The notes: generated from the sequence alone by a model not told the origin. A stretch of DNA of 64,000 nt from Whitmania pigra (GCA_021613335.1 JAJTWR010000266.1:786001-850000), one strand, 5' to 3'; positions 24,635 to 38,166 are shown, counted from the stretch's first letter. Translations and numbers: made by a program.

Positions 24635-24799
24635 ACATCACGGAAGCTCTGAGAAATCATCGTACCCGTAGTACTCGGACGATTTTTAAAAATAAATCCC
24701 GACCTGTCTTTCTCTGACTCAAGTGTTAACTAATTTATCACGACGGTTTAATTGAACTCGGTTTAAACAAGTCGTCACGTATGTAAGCCAGGCCCGTCA

Positions 24800-26640
24800 C
24801 CACCTACTTCGAAGGAAACGTCAGTTAAAAATTTCCATGACGTAAATCAATTTCTAAAAGAAGAACAACAATAACTGTTTACCAAAAAAAATTGATTGGA
24901 TTCAATACGAGTCATTAGTTTTACGGAAATTAATTTTAATTCCAAAAGAAAAAAAAAACTTCTCAACGTTCAATTTAGGTTAAATTTTGTGCAATTTCCA
25001 TTCAGAATCCAAGGTGAACTTTTTAACCCAGTCTACACGCCGTTAGCATGCGATCATCGCCGCATCGTTGTTTACGTTGCAATGCTGGATAGACTAGTAG
25101 ACGAATTTTAGCAAATAAAGTGCATTAAAAATTATTCTCTTAATATCGATCGGACGGATGGAACAAAAAAAAAAACAAAATAAAAATAAGCGTTTCGATT
25201 AGATAATTTTTATTTTTATATTTATTTTTCAGACACGTCTACGCGAGAAAATATTTTTAGTGTCGAGGCAAAGGGTATTTCGTGGTCGTCTAGACGTCCG
25301 CGTACAACGCCGTGTACGTACCGAGGCCTCTCTTTCTCTCTCTCTTAATTCTCCTCCGTACAGTCTGGCTGAGATTTTTAAATTTATTATTTATTAAAAA
25401 TTCCGTCCGTCCGCGAGTTATTGAATCGCATTATTATTTTAATTAAAGCGGATAATAATAATAATAAACATTTTTTATTCTCTTCTTATGGCCGAACTCG
25501 TCTCTTGCATTTTAGAGAGATAGTTTTGATTAGCTTAACAGGGGAAAAAAGAGCGCTCTCTTACAGCTAGTCCGGGCTGCGCTTAGCATATATTGAGGAG
25601 AGATTTAAAATTCTCGCCATATCTGTGTCGGGCCAGACCCGGTTTTTTGCCGTGTTGAGACGAGTATTTTGAGCAATTTGCGTTCATTAATTCGCTCTGA
25701 AATGGACGTTTTTGTTAATGGATGAAGGCGATCGTCGGATTAAATGCGTGCCCGAATGATATTTTGAAGCTGAAGAACTGTTACTGACGTTTATAGATTG
25801 TCTTTTCGACGATGTCGGCTTATCGATTTATTTTTCAGATTCTACAGACTCTTGAACTTATTATTAGGTTAGTTTTGTGTTCTGTAAATTCATTCTTGAC
25901 TTCTTTCTGTGTTCCATTCGCTCGCTGTCTTTGACGAGATGAGGTGCTGTGAAAAAAATTTACAAAAAAGCGAAATCCCAGACACCTATCTTCTATCGGT
26001 GCTTGCCTTAAACCTTTGTGAGCAGACGGTCTAATATATCAACCCATTTCCGTATATACTCTGTGTAATCTTCATGGATAAGCTATCCTTTAAGAGCTTT
26101 ATCGTCTGCCTTAACAAAAAAAAAACAATTTCAATTGGGCGCCTCTTGAGACAGTGCTTCGGATAAATATGATTTCTTTCGGAACATAACGTTGTCTGGT
26201 GTTAATTATTTAGTAATGTTTATTAATGGCCAATTAGTTATGTGTTATGTTACGTTATGTTTTGGAACACGTTTTTGGTGAAGCGAATTTCGTTGTAAAC
26301 ACGTAAAGAAAACATATTGTCGAGTTCTTTGTTTTGAAAACGATCCTTAATTTTTCACCTTAATCTTGTCTACGCTTCAAATGCGTTCCACGACATCATT
26401 CTTAGACGTCCTTGCGTTCTGAAAAACAAACCTGCAATCATCGCAGTCACTTGCAGTCGGTGTCTACATAATAATCACAATTATATATTATATATTATAT
26501 ATTATATATTATAATATATTACTAACTTATGAATATATAGATTTCTATGTTTTTTAGAATTACATTGCGTTCAAATTTTTACGCCTTTCTCTGTTCGACT
26601 TTTCAATTACTTTTTAATTATTTTTGATTACGGCGCTACC
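24800..26640. other. CpG-containing region upstream of the 26641 exon
   Basis: Between about 25220 and 25900 CpG dinucleotides are much more frequent than in the AT-rich flanks, as in an invertebrate promoter or 5' UTR. A TATATAT microsatellite lies at 26484-26520. No coding exon is supported. Confidence 0.35.
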
Positions 26641-26781
26641 ATGTTTTCTACCGCTTCTGCAGTGCTTCGGCCGAAGTTTGCCCGGATCAAAAAGACTTCG
26701 GAGTTTTGGAAAAGCATTCGTGAATCTTCTTCTCGCCCGAACCTCGATGTTTCGATCGACTTTGGTCGTCCCTTGCTTCAA
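26641..26781 (+). CDS. Candidate first coding exon of an unknown gene
   Basis: ATG at 26641 in the context GCTACCATG opens 47 codons ending in phase 0 at CTTCAA|GTGAGA, a good donor. The peptide begins MFSTASAVLRPKFARIKK and continues with a charged, Ser-rich stretch. Composition differs from the surrounding AT-rich DNA, which supports coding. The phase-0 end is compatible with the phase-0 acceptor at 46899, which would imply a 20-kb intron made largely of microsatellites. That join is a guess. The product is not recognised. Confidence 0.4.
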
Positions 26782-29196
26782 GTGAGAATTATTATTTGTA
26801 AAGTTACTTGTTTATTATTATTATTTATTATTTTATAGCCTGGGTATTTATAAAATGTTATATTATTATTATTTATTATGATTTTATGAATCATATTTAG
26901 ATTTAGCGAGACATTTATAAAATATTAATGATCGTACGTTTAGCAACGATCAAACGAGTTATTTGCCTTACCGACATGTAATTTGGCTAATCAGTTGACT
27001 TCTCAGATGTGGTATAAGTTATTAATAATTAATTATTACTATTATTATTAACATAAACATTATTTATTATTCATGATCTTGTTTTTTGTTACTGATTAGG
27101 ACCTGCTTCTTTGATTTTAATGATTGAGAATCATCATTAATAATATTAATATTCATAATAATAGTAATAATGATTGAGAATCATTAGTAATAATATTAAT
27201 ATTCATAATAGTAGTAATATTAGTAATAGTAATGACATATGGTATATTAATATCAATAATACCTCAAAGTATTGCACGGTGCCATATGAACTCCAAACTC
27301 AGCCTCTACTCTCTAACCATCATCCTAGGTTATTCAACGACAAAAAAAAACAACATTTAAACAGTTTAACGACAAATTAATCGGGCGATATTTTAAAAGT
27401 TATTTGTCCAACACAAACATGAATATCTGGTAGCTTGAATGCAAATGAGGACGGTAACGCATAACATTCTCTAACTATTCTCTACTAATTCATACTTTAT
27501 TTTTATTTAAAAAATATTGTTATTATTATTATGATTATTCAAATTCAACTTTATTGCGACAATAGCTTTATTTATTGCTTTACGACAATGATGATAATAA
27601 CCGCAATACTAATAATAATAAATATTATATGGAGGGCCATATAATCCATAATTTCTCCTGTCCATACATTGACATGCCTTTCTCTCGAGATGGTCTAGAC
27701 AGTCGAGACGTTGCGATCAAAGTCAGACACTTTAGTCAGACACAACACCGGGTAAGTCCCAGAAGTCCCAGCAGACGATTAATTGTCAGGTGGTTAAACT
27801 CTGGGCTTGACTGCTGACGAATATGTAATCACCGCTCATACATTAATAGTCTGGGCATCATCATTGTATATTTCGTCTCTAGATGTCTAGGTTTTATCTT
27901 CCTCGTCGAGCAATTACTTTTTTTAATTCGAAGACTTTTTTCAACACCGAACCGAACGACGAACATCTCGCTCGTTGAAATCCTCTCGAGACGCGAATCA
28001 ACAGTTTCAAACCGTTTTGTAACCACGTAGTCGCAGGGTCGGTCTGTAATTGTTGTTTGCTTCGAATGTAACGAAATGTAAATGATGACAACAACAGAGA
28101 CAATGATAATAATAATTTAATATAATTTGTAACTTAGTTATAATAAATATTTATTATTATTATTATTATTATTGTTTTTGTTGTTATTATTTTTATTATT
28201 ATTTTGTTGTTGTTGTTGTTGTGACAATAATATTGAATGGTTTCAAGTGTGCGGAAGATGTTCTCTTTTGAAATGAACAGGAAAAAACTTTACAGAAACC
28301 TTTAGTTGTACATTTAATTTTTATTACCATCTGTAACTATTATTATTTATTATAAATTTTTGTTTATATGGTGTTTTTACTAATGGAATGCATTACAAAA
28401 TATGAAATCATTAACTGCAATTTGCTTGTAATAAATACAATAATACCGGATATTTATTTAACCTCCGTTCTCATCAAACAAGCATTCTCATCAGGTATGA
28501 GATCGTTATGACATACAATACAATGTAATAATATTCTGTAGAATGCATTCTATTAATCCATTGCATTATCCAAAAAGAATACATTATAATACAATTACAA
28601 TGTGTTGTAATATTTATGTAATATAAAATAATGTAGTTATAATTGTCCTAAAAATGTATTCTATGCATGTCGACCATTTGGTCTATCCAGATATTGAACT
28701 CCCATATCCATCGGTTGCTTAATTTTAGCTACTTGCTAATCAAATAATAATAATAATAATAATAATAACAACCCATTTGAATTACTTAATTTAATTAAAT
28801 GCTGTCAATGATGTTGTGTTGACCTTGAACCGAGAGACGGGGGGGAAGGGGAGGTTTATAATTCTCCTGTGATGGAGATTCTGAGATTTTTGTACTCTGG
28901 TGGTTGCTTCATTCATTTATGCATCGGCTAATCTACAGGTGGTTCTGATGATGATGACGACGACGACGACGATGGTGATTAATAATGGTTGCTTTAAATA
29001 TTGAAGAATAAATGCAGTGAAAAAGCCAACTGTGACTTACAAATACTGTCATCATCATCATCATCGTCATCATCATCATCATCGTGATGTTGTTGTGATC
29101 GGTGATTGATTCACTACTTGCTTACGTCTGACTCCTTGTGTCGGATGCTTCCGATGGGCAAAACACTACTCGATTGGCTCAATAACAAATAAAAAC

Positions 29197-29257
<61 letters not shown>

Positions 29258-30253
29258 TTGTAATATTATTATTAATAATAATTGTTAATGCAGCAGCTCT
29301 TTTTAACGATTCTGTTTCTCTAAACAACTGTCTAAGGATTTGTGGAATGTCTTGTTCATGGAAATTGTCTCGAAGATATTTTTGCAGGTTCTATGTTTAG
29401 ACCTCTTTGTGGCTTGTCTGCTTCCTCTGACGTTATTAACCATCTCGTACGTCATTGTGGTTATCAATCGTGTTGCAATGTAAGCTATGTAACGTAAGAG
29501 TGATGTAATTGTTTATTATAGATAACATTGTTAGTTAATAATAATAATAATAACAATAATAAATATATTTATTACAGTAACAATATTAATAATAATGATA
29601 GCAGTACTAATGGAAAATAATAACAATCACAATGATAGTGATAATTATGGAGGCAGTTATGAACAGGAGCACCGTCCATTAATATTACGTAATTGCATTA
29701 ATATATAATTGGTTTCAACTGATACACTGTTTTAAATCCTCCTCCAATCAAGTCTGGTTGTGTCAGACTGATTTACCCACAGACTCTCAGCCAAAAAAAA
29801 CTTGTTGATCCCTCGCAAAGGTCAAAGTTCACCTGTCACCCCTATGTCAATTTCCAGACAAAAGTCTCCCTTCCAAAACTGGTTTTGAACTCTGTGTTGA
29901 CAGCTTTGATGTCAATTGGCTACGACATTGTACTGAATTAATATTCATAATTGCATCGAACTGGATTAATATTCGTAATATGTTAATAATTCATAATTAT
30001 TGCGTTATCATTGTATTGGTTTATTTTAATTTTTCTTGGAAATATCATGTTTACCGGAATGTTCCGGAGCGTCTTTAACTTTGACGCTTCCTTATTTCCG
30101 AGTCCGTGTTTTGTGTCCTCTGGCGGTGTAATTACAAGACCTGTAATTGTTTGTCACAACACAACCAGTCACTAACTTCCTTCCCTTTCTTTGTGATAAT
30201 TATAATACCAATGAAAAAATTAAATAATTTAAATGAAATTATTATTATTATTA

Positions 30254-30302
<49 letters not shown>

Positions 30303-30950
30303 TATTTTAATCTTTATTTTCATGCAAATTGACTACTTTGAGAGATGTTTAAAGTTTGAACGACAACACGGCTAGTGGCGTCTGCTAATTGTCTGCTGTC
30401 GACTGACGCTTGCTGCTCTCTTCCATCCTCTGCAGATCTCCCATTTCACTCTCACTCAGCTCATCATCTCTCCCTCCTGCTGGCTCACGATTGGACGATG
30501 ACAATGGAAGGCGAAGGACGTTCTAAAAAAAGCAACACCAGTCAAGTTGAAGTCCAATAGGGGAGTTGGGTTAGTAAGTTTTGTTGTTGTTGATGTTGTT
30601 ATTATTAGTAATTCTTAATGTTGTTGTTGTTGTTGTTAGTAATTCTTAATGTTGTTGTTAATAATTCTTAATGTTGTTGTTCTAATTTTTTCTACCGACA
30701 CTTCTGCTTCCTTCGTCGTCGTCATCATCGAAATCGTCAACGGCATCAGCATTTGTATACGACTTGAACAAATAAATAAATAATTGATTAATTAAATAAA
30801 TAAATCATCTGGTTTTATAATTGAATTATAAATTGAAACGAAAAACGCCATTCAAATCCATTCGAGTAGAGTATTTAACAGTAATTACACATTTGTTTGT
30901 AATTAAACCACGGGTCATTTAAACATCGCCTCGTCTTCAACATCTTCGGT
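26782..30950. other. AT-rich repeat-bearing DNA, no supported gene
   Basis: Contains (ATT)n at 28149-28172 and 30238-30305, (AAT)n at 29198-29260, (CAT)n at 29044-29092 and GAT/GAC repeats near 28947-28975. A CTCTGCAG acceptor followed by a short open frame at 30436-30560 could be an exon but has no further support. Confidence 0.5.
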
Positions 30951-31071
30951 AAGTCCAAATCATCCTAGTTACGCAACGGATTTTAATCAAATAAATAAAC
31001 AAATAAATAAATAAATAAATAAACAAATAAATAAATAAATAAATAAACAAATAAATAAATCAACATCTTCG
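30937..31071 (+). mobile_element. 5'-truncated retroposon fragment with 12-bp target duplication
   Basis: TCAACATCTTCG at 30937-30948 is repeated exactly at 31060-31071. The 111-bp insert starts GTAAGTCCAAATCATCC, continues through TTACGCAACGGATTTTAATC and ends in a long AAAT/AAAC tail. Same 3' end as at 18178-18219, 39859-39925 and 62673-62734. Confidence 0.85.
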
Positions 31072-31550
31072 ATATCATCTCTTGGAAACATCTAGCGCTC
31101 TTGCATTACATCCGCGCAGACCTTAACTTCGCTTACTTAAAGCAAAAATCGAAGATGTCTTTTTCCGTCCATGTTAAATCGATGCTGCGATTGGATGTGA
31201 AAAGACGATTGCTACGTCCGTGAGAGGTGTTCGACGATAGCAGCAATCGACGCCATCCTGTAGGTTTAACGCCTTATTTTTGGATTACATTCTTAACTAG
31301 CGAGCAAAGTGGATCGCGAGTGTAATTTTTTTTATTACTTTTCTTCATTTTGTTCGAGAAATTATTTTTTTTTTGTCCCCGGCCTGATAAACCGACCTAC
31401 TTGGCAGCAGAACCTCAGACCGTAAAGAGTTTGTAAACAATTTCCAGTCTACTGGGAAGGAAGTGGACCTGATTGTAATATTTACAAGACTCCGATGCTC
31501 TTCGTGTAGGAAGTTGTTACGATGGTTTATCATTGTTGTTTATTATTATT

Positions 31551-31579
31551 GGTTATTATTATTATTATTATTATTATTA

Positions 31580-31611
<32 letters not shown>

Positions 31612-31660
31612 TATTATTATTATATTATTATTATTATTATTATTACTTATTACTTATTAC

Positions 31661-31702
<42 letters not shown>

Positions 31703-31757
31703 TATTATTATTATTATTATTATTATTGTTATTATTACTTATTATTATTATTAATTA
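31551..31757. repeat. (ATT)n microsatellite, about 200 bp
   Basis: Interrupted ATT repeat with TTATTAC variants. It generates long spurious frames of Leu, Ile and Tyr. Confidence 0.95.
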
Positions 31758-32635
31758 TGCTTGTTTAGTGGTATTGCAACTATCCCTGTTTTTGGCACGG
31801 ATTATTGTCATAAATTAAATAACTTGTGATAATTAATTTGTTGCCGACGTTACATTCTTGTGATCGGCTCCTTTTCAAAAGTAATAATAATAATAATAAA
31901 GGACATTTTTCTCTGTTTTGAGTTTTGCATAATTATGTTATCATATTAATATTTTTTTTACTTTTCATTAAAAGTGGACCTCAGATTGTCTGTCGATTTT
32001 TTTTGTCTGCATTCATCGAAGATTTAATGTAACACCTGCAGTTAAGTTGATGTGAGACTGCCCCACTTCAGTTGCTGTAATTAATTAGCAATCATAACAG
32101 ACAATAATAATATAATTGAATAATAATGATAATAATATTAATGATATTAATAACATCTAACATCAGAAATAATAACAAATTTTTTTCCTCTCGATTCCTT
32201 CTCTAGCAGCCGATCTGGGCCAATATTTTTGTATCTCAGCTTCAATTCGTTGGTCTGAGTTATAGCCTGTTGTCGTCATTTGTAATTATTGTTGTAATTG
32301 ATTTAAGTAATTAATTAATTATTAATTTTGTTTATTATTTTGTCCATTTTCCATGTCTTATCGTTTATCTAAAGCGACGATGACATTCGACATATCCGAC
32401 ATTAAAAACTGTGGCTAACGTATTGTACTGACTGGCTGGGCGGATGTTGTTACCTCATGCTGTACGCGTCTGGTCTCTTGTCATTGTTCGTATCATTTCT
32501 TGTACTCTTGTATCTCTCAGCGTCTCTTTGTTTAGCACTACTTGTATGTTTTTCACTCGCTCCATCGCAACATGAAGCCTTCTTTGTAACTCTCTAAAAT
32601 AGGTCTTTCAATCCTCTTCTTTTCTGTGCCAGTCT

Positions 32636-33012
32636 CTCACTCTTTCATTCCTTCTCCTTCACTCTTTCACTCTTTCTTTCCTTCTTCACTCTTTCACTCC
32701 TTCTACTTCACTCTTTCACTCTTTCTTTCCTTCTTCACTCTTTCACTCTTTCTTTCCTTCTTCACTCTTTCACTCCTTCTACTTCACTCTCTCACTCTTT
32801 CATTCCTTCTCCTTCACTCTTTCACTCTTTCTTTCCTTCTCCTTCACTCTTTCACTCTTTCATTCCTTCTCCTTCACTCTTTCACTCTTTCATTCCTTCT
32901 CCTTCACTCTTTCACTCTTTCTTTCCTTCTCCTTCACTCTCTCACTCTTTCATTCCTTCTCCTTCATTCTTTCACTCCTCCTCCTTCACTCCCTCACTCT
33001 TTCATCCCTTCA
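32636..33012 (+). repeat. Pyrimidine-rich minisatellite, about 36-bp unit
   Basis: Roughly ten copies of a unit built from CATTCCTTCTCCTTCACTC and TTTCACTCTTTC segments. One strand is almost free of G, so the region is strongly strand-asymmetric. The open frame it creates is periodic and not a credible gene. Confidence 0.9.
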
Positions 33013-33314
33013 TCTCCAGTCGTGCTTCTCAGCGTCTCCATGGAAGATGTTTTCTTCCTCAACTCGTAATTTCTCAAAATCCATCTTCTCGTGTTTTTTA
33101 GCGGGAAAGTGGATCTGGGTCGCGTGGCTTTACTTTTGTTTACGAGATCTGCGCCTGAATGATGTTATTTCTATTTATTGTACCAACTATGATAATTAAT
33201 AATATTAATAGTAATTATTATAATGATTATTAATAATAATAATTTTTGCAAAGTGAAAGTTGTTTTGCACGATTCTAATCTATTTTAATTAATTAATTAT
33301 TTTTTCATGCTTAT

Positions 33315-33376
33315 TTCTATAGCGCCATAAGCGTAAGCGTCAGGAGCGCTCAACCATTTGTATAGCGCCGTTTCCA
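33315..33376 (+). repeat. Dispersed TATAGCGCC repeat, copy 2
   Basis: Contains CTATAGCGCC twice, 43 bp apart, and the AGCGTCA..GCGCT..CCATTT order shared with 23417-23460. Confidence 0.55.
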
Positions 33377-33710
33377 AGACACGTAACTAGTGTTGCTTTT
33401 ACCATAGGTTCACCATAGGCACGCTACCCTCAGAGCCAACTTGAATGCCTATTTTAGTAATGCTAGATGACGGAAATAGTTTACTTACTAATTAATTGAA
33501 ATTCATAAACTGCCTAGCATTAACCAACTTTTAACTAGTATTAATTTGTTAATTAGGGCCAATATGATAGCGGAAGCATGTGTTTTCCTTAAGGTCGACT
33601 GCTTGTTTTATAGGGTTTCTTGTGTGGCTTAAATATTTTGTTTGTATTTTACAGTTTATTGAATATAATTATTATAATAACATTAATTATAATAACTTCA
33701 TTACTAGTTA

Positions 33711-33712
<2 letters not shown>

Positions 33713-33781
<69 letters not shown>

Positions 33782-33815
33782 ATTATTATTATTATTATTA
33801 TATTATTATTATTAC

Positions 33816-33886
<71 letters not shown>

Positions 33887-33950
33887 TATTATTATTATTA
33901 TTATTGTTATTGTTGTTATTGTTATTATTATTATTATTATTATTCAAGTA
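33713..33950. repeat. (ATT)n microsatellite, about 235 bp
   Basis: Near-pure ATT with GTT interruptions toward the end, followed by an (ATTTTT)-like tract at 34076-34130. Confidence 0.95.
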
Positions 33951-34284
33951 TTATTGTTGTTGTCTGGAAGCGTTAAATGTCTACCAAGGCATAGACTCAA
34001 CTTGTAGCTGTTTCAAAAAAAAAAAAAATTCGGTCGCTGTTAAAGTGACCTCAATTCGTTTGGTGCAGTTTTTTCATTATTTTTATTTTTATTATTTTTA
34101 TTATTTTTATTTTTATTATTTTTATTTTCTTTCGCTTTCTGCATACGACGCTGCCTTAGTTTGCCCGGGTACCTGTTGATGCGTCGCGCCTTTTCTCAGT
34201 GTTACCGGTTAATAGTTAATAAATGTTAATTTATTTATTTATTAGTGGGTAGATTGTTATTATTTATCATCAATATGATTATTA

Positions 34285-35205
34285 TGATGATGATGATTAT
34301 TATTATTATTATTATTATTATTATTGTTGTTGTTGTTGTTGTTATTATTGTTATTATTATTATTATTAATTTATTATTATGTTGCTGTTGTTTGTTGTTG
34401 TTGTTATGTTTTAATGGACGGCATAACTTCGCCAGTAGCAAGCAGTTGAGACTGTTTTCCAACAAATTATCTCCTCGTTCATCTCGTACACACGTGAGCA
34501 TGCGTACGTGTGAAAATGTGTGTTTGTGGCGGTTTGTACGTGTGAAAATGAGCTGCTTACTCCAGTTCTAAGTTCTGCTGCTTGCAAATTATTTTGTTTT
34601 TCCACAACATCAGCAACATTCAATTACATCAATGACAGTATCATTATTATTAAACAGATGAATTATTAGTATTAATGATATTTTAAATATTTAAATAATA
34701 TTTTAATTATATATTTGTAATATAATATTTTTAATTTAAATAATATTTTATATAGTGTGTTTTAATTAGTGTCATTTCAGAATTTTAGGATGTCATCATT
34801 TTTATTAGTGGAATTTTTTTATTGATATTATTAATGTAATGATAATGATAATGATAATGTGATGATTATTTATAATAATAAATTTATTATTTTACTACTA
34901 TTAATCTTTATCATCATAATCATAATCAATGTATTCTGCCTTATCATCGTCATCGCAGTCATCATCATAGTCGTCATCGTCATCATTACCATAGCCATCA
35001 TCATCATCATCATTACCACAGTCGTCATCGTCATCATTACCGTAGTCGTCTCCATCGTCGTAGTCATCATCGTCATGTTTACGAGTAATAGCTTTTCTGA
35101 GTCAGCGGTTAGTTAGGTAGAGAAAGATAATAAAAAAAATTATGAGGGGAGTTTTGTTAAGCCGTCCTCATCTTCCTCCTCCTCCTCCTCCTCCTCCTCC
35201 TCATC

Positions 35206-35252
<47 letters not shown>

Positions 35253-35265
35253 ATTGTCATCGTCA
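34285..35265. repeat. Microsatellite block: (ATT)n, (CAT/CGT)n, (CTC)n
   Basis: (ATT)n plus (GTT)n at 34285-34405, CATCGT-type repeats at 34910-35080, and a (CTC)n to (CAT)n transition at 35174-35252. No gene is supported between them. Confidence 0.85.
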
Positions 35266-35514
35266 TCATCACCGTCCTATCTTTTTTACTCTCTCTGTCT
35301 AAGTTATCTTGCCACTTATTTTTTTTTTAGCCCAACCCAGTTTGTGTTGTTTAAGTTGTTTACGTCTGGATGCAAGTTCTGAATTATTATAAATAAAAAA
35401 AAATATTTAAAAAATTATTAACAATTAGTTTTTTTTTTTAATTTTTATTTTTTAAGAATAAACTTCCTTGAGTCGATCCGTGACTGGCTCGTTATGTTTA
35501 CGCTGCAGTTCCTG

Positions 35515-35515
<1 letters not shown>

Positions 35516-35563
<48 letters not shown>

Positions 35564-36012
35564 ATTCATCATCATCATATTCATCATATTATTTGTTTTT
35601 GTTATTATTATTATTATTACTATTATAATGATGATGATTATTATTATTAATATTATTATTAATATTATTAGTTTTATTATAATGATTATTATTATTATTA
35701 TAATGATTATTATTATTATTATTATTATGATTATTATTATTATTATTATTGTTATTATTATTATTATTTTCCTGGTGTTCTTAAGCGTGTGACGTAACGT
35801 CTAAGCAGTTGTTCTCAACCATTACGACAACAGAAGATGAAGATGTTGTTGTTGTTGTTGTTGTCGTTAAAAAGTCAGTTGTTGCTTGTTGAAATCATTT
35901 CGGTTCATTTCTGTGTGTGCGTGTGTGCGTGTCTGTTTGTTTGTATGTGTTTGTGCGGAAACAAAAATGTGGCACTGTCTGGACTATACTGAAGTGTCTG
36001 ATGATGCTGGTA

Positions 36013-36076
<64 letters not shown>

Positions 36077-36080
36077 AATA
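35516..36080. repeat. Microsatellite block: (CAT)n, (ATT)n
   Basis: (CAT)n at 35516-35590, interrupted (ATT)n at 35600-35770, a short GT-rich run near 35912-35955 and (ATT)n at 36013-36076. Confidence 0.9.
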
Positions 36081-36257
36081 ATAATTTGTAACGTATTGCA
36101 TTGTATTATAAGATATTGTATGTGATGATGCTGATGATGATGATGATGATCCCTTGAGTAAAAACGAAACAGAAATTTTTTATCGCGGTTATTACAATGG
36201 TATTGCATTCTGGTAGATTGTTTTCAAATTCAGATGCATTTTATTCTGCTAAGGATA

Positions 36258-36324
36258 TTGATGATGATGGTGATCGTGATGATGATGCTGATTATGATGC
36301 TGCTGCTGCTGATGATGATGATGT

Positions 36325-36363
<39 letters not shown>

Positions 36364-36522
36364 CGTTGTTGTTGTTGATGATGATGTTGATGATGATGAC
36401 GATGATGATGATGATGATGATGATGATGACGATGTTGTTGTTGATGATGATGTTGTTGTTGTTGATGATGATGGTGAAGATGATGATGATGATGATGACG
36501 ACGACGATGATGATTGTGGTAG
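36258..36522. repeat. (GAT)n microsatellite, about 260 bp
   Basis: Interrupted GAT repeat with GTT and GAC variants. It reads as poly-Asp or poly-Met on one strand and poly-Ser on the other, none of them credible as protein. Confidence 0.95.
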
Positions 36523-36744
36523 AGACGGTATTTTCCTCATCGGTGGAATGGCAGATGACTGACTGATTTGGCGCTTCTTTTTGTTTCCAACGGAGGCATT
36601 TTTGTAATAATTTTTTTTTTTTTCAAAACGTCTGCATTAGATTTTTGCTGCCTCTCGAGAAAAGCACACCGCACTGTCTGTTTCCTCCAAAAATTCAATT
36701 CCTATGTTCCTCTTCTTCATTTCTCCTCTTTCAATTTTCTGTTC

Positions 36745-36975
36745 CATCCATCCATCCATCAATCCATTCATCCATCCACCCATCCATCCATCCAAGCATC
36801 CATCCATCCATACAATCATCTGTCCATCCATTCATCCATCCACATATCTACCCACCCATCTACCCATCCATCCATCCATCCATCCATCCATCCAACCATC
36901 CATCCATCCATCCATCCAACCATCTATCCATTCACCCATCCACATATCTACCTATCCATCTATCCTGATCACCTA
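36745..36975. repeat. (CCAT)n tetranucleotide repeat, about 230 bp
   Basis: CATC tetranucleotide array with variants CACC and TATC. Spurious His/Pro/Ser/Ile frames arise in all phases. Confidence 0.95.
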
Positions 36976-37377
36976 TCCCATCTACCCTATGTTTTAGGGA
37001 ATGATTCCATTCTGCATGTTTGAATCTTCTTCGTGCGCTCATCTTGATGAGGATCAGTCTGGCTATTGTATACGTCTGAGGTTTGATCGTCTGTCTGTCT
37101 GTCTGCATGTCTGGAAAATGGAATTGGAAACCTTCATTCGGAAGATGTCTCGAGGAATGTTAGGAAATGGCTTTAAGAGTTATGCATTGATTGCTTGATA
37201 ATTCACTCAATCATTCATTCACTCACTCATTCATCCAGTCATTCCCAGAGCATCAATCAATCTCTTAATTATTCGTTCTGTATGTTTGCTACCAGACATG
37301 TCTATTTTTAGCCGGTTTCCTAGACGTTTTGGCCTTCGCTTGTATTGTTGTTGTTATTTATTAATATTAATATTATT

Positions 37378-37413
37378 GTTGTTGTTATTATTATTATTAT
37401 TATTATTACTATT

Positions 37414-37468
<55 letters not shown>

Positions 37469-37492
37469 TATTATTATTATTATTATTAATAT
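37378..37492. repeat. (ATT)n microsatellite
   Basis: About 115 bp of ATT with few interruptions, next to AT-rich flanks. Confidence 0.9.
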
Positions 37493-37605
37493 CATTAATA
37501 TATTTATTATATATTAATATATATATTAATTAAGATATTTATATGATTATTATTATAATGTGTAATAATAATATTATGTAATAATATAAAATCGTTCTAA
37601 TTCCT

Positions 37606-37720
37606 TAAGAGGTGAGCCTCACCGACTCAGTCCATCTCACCTGGATAACCCTCATTATCGAGCTGACCTGGTCAATCTCAGGTCAATCGAGTGACGTCAT
37701 TCTAGTCGTTACGTCATGCG
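37606..37720. promoter_or_regulatory. Complex island with two CRE-like sites inside the repeat desert
   Basis: A perfect TGACGTCA at 37692-37699 and TTACGTCA at about 37709-37716 lie beside TGACCT and AGGTCA half-sites (37661-37684) and the palindrome GGTGAGCCTCACC (37611-37623). These fit CREB/ATF and nuclear-receptor binding respectively. The segment is unlike the repeats around it. Function is inferred only. Confidence 0.35.
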
Positions 37721-38077
37721 CATACAATCAATAAAGACAATCACACGCATAGGCTAGTTAATTGTAAATTAATTGTAAACTAGTACGAGAACATACGGAC
37801 TAGTGAAATGTTTTGGATGGTTGAATTTGTCGGACGGTTACTCTGGATTACTGTAGGATTCTGGATTTGTTTTCAGATTTTTTCACATTTTCCGTTCTCC
37901 CTCATCCCGTAAGAAAGCCTCATTGTTGCTCTTTTCGATAGTTCTTCCCTCGGTATGCGCGCCTCTGTTCCAGAGTGTCATCCAGTACGTTTGCTGTATT
38001 GCTTTATTGTAAGTTTTAAGTGTGGTTCCGGTTGTGTGTTGTTGTGAGTTAGCCTCTGCAATCTTGCAGTAGCAGTA

Positions 38078-38166
38078 CTGGTAGTACTGGTAGTACTGGG
38101 GGTACTGGTAGTACTGGGGGTACTGGTAGTACTGGGGGTACTGGTAGTACTGGGGGTACTGGTGAT
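38078..38166. repeat. 18-bp minisatellite
   Basis: About five copies of GGTAGTACTGGGGGTACT; adjacent copies are nearly identical. Confidence 0.9.

Noticed and set aside
28836..28855. Possible G-quadruplex in a G-rich run
   Set aside because: Only three runs of three or more G can be placed with reasonable loops; the fourth has two G.
30436..30560. Possible terminal exon after a CTCTGCAG acceptor
   Set aside because: Only one splice signal, no partner exon in matching phase and no recognisable sequence.
31463..31818. Frames of about 100 residues of Leu, Ile and Tyr
   Set aside because: They are translations of the (ATT)n microsatellite in all phases, with no complex sequence.
32626..33069. 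147-codon Ser/Phe/Leu-rich frame
   Set aside because: It is the pyrimidine-rich minisatellite read through; the periodicity is of DNA units, not of a protein domain.
33580..34179. 199-codon frame
   Set aside because: Mostly (ATT)n-derived Ile and Leu with AT-rich ends; no start context or splice logic.
36197..36566. Poly-Asp, poly-Met and poly-Ser frames on both strands
   Set aside because: Produced by the (GAT)n tract; open in several phases on both strands at once.
36568..37023. His/Pro/Ser-rich frame of 151 codons
   Set aside because: (CCAT)n repeat translation.
38078..38166. Possible CRISPR-like array
   Set aside because: The 18-bp units are contiguous without spacers; it is a minisatellite in a eukaryotic genome.
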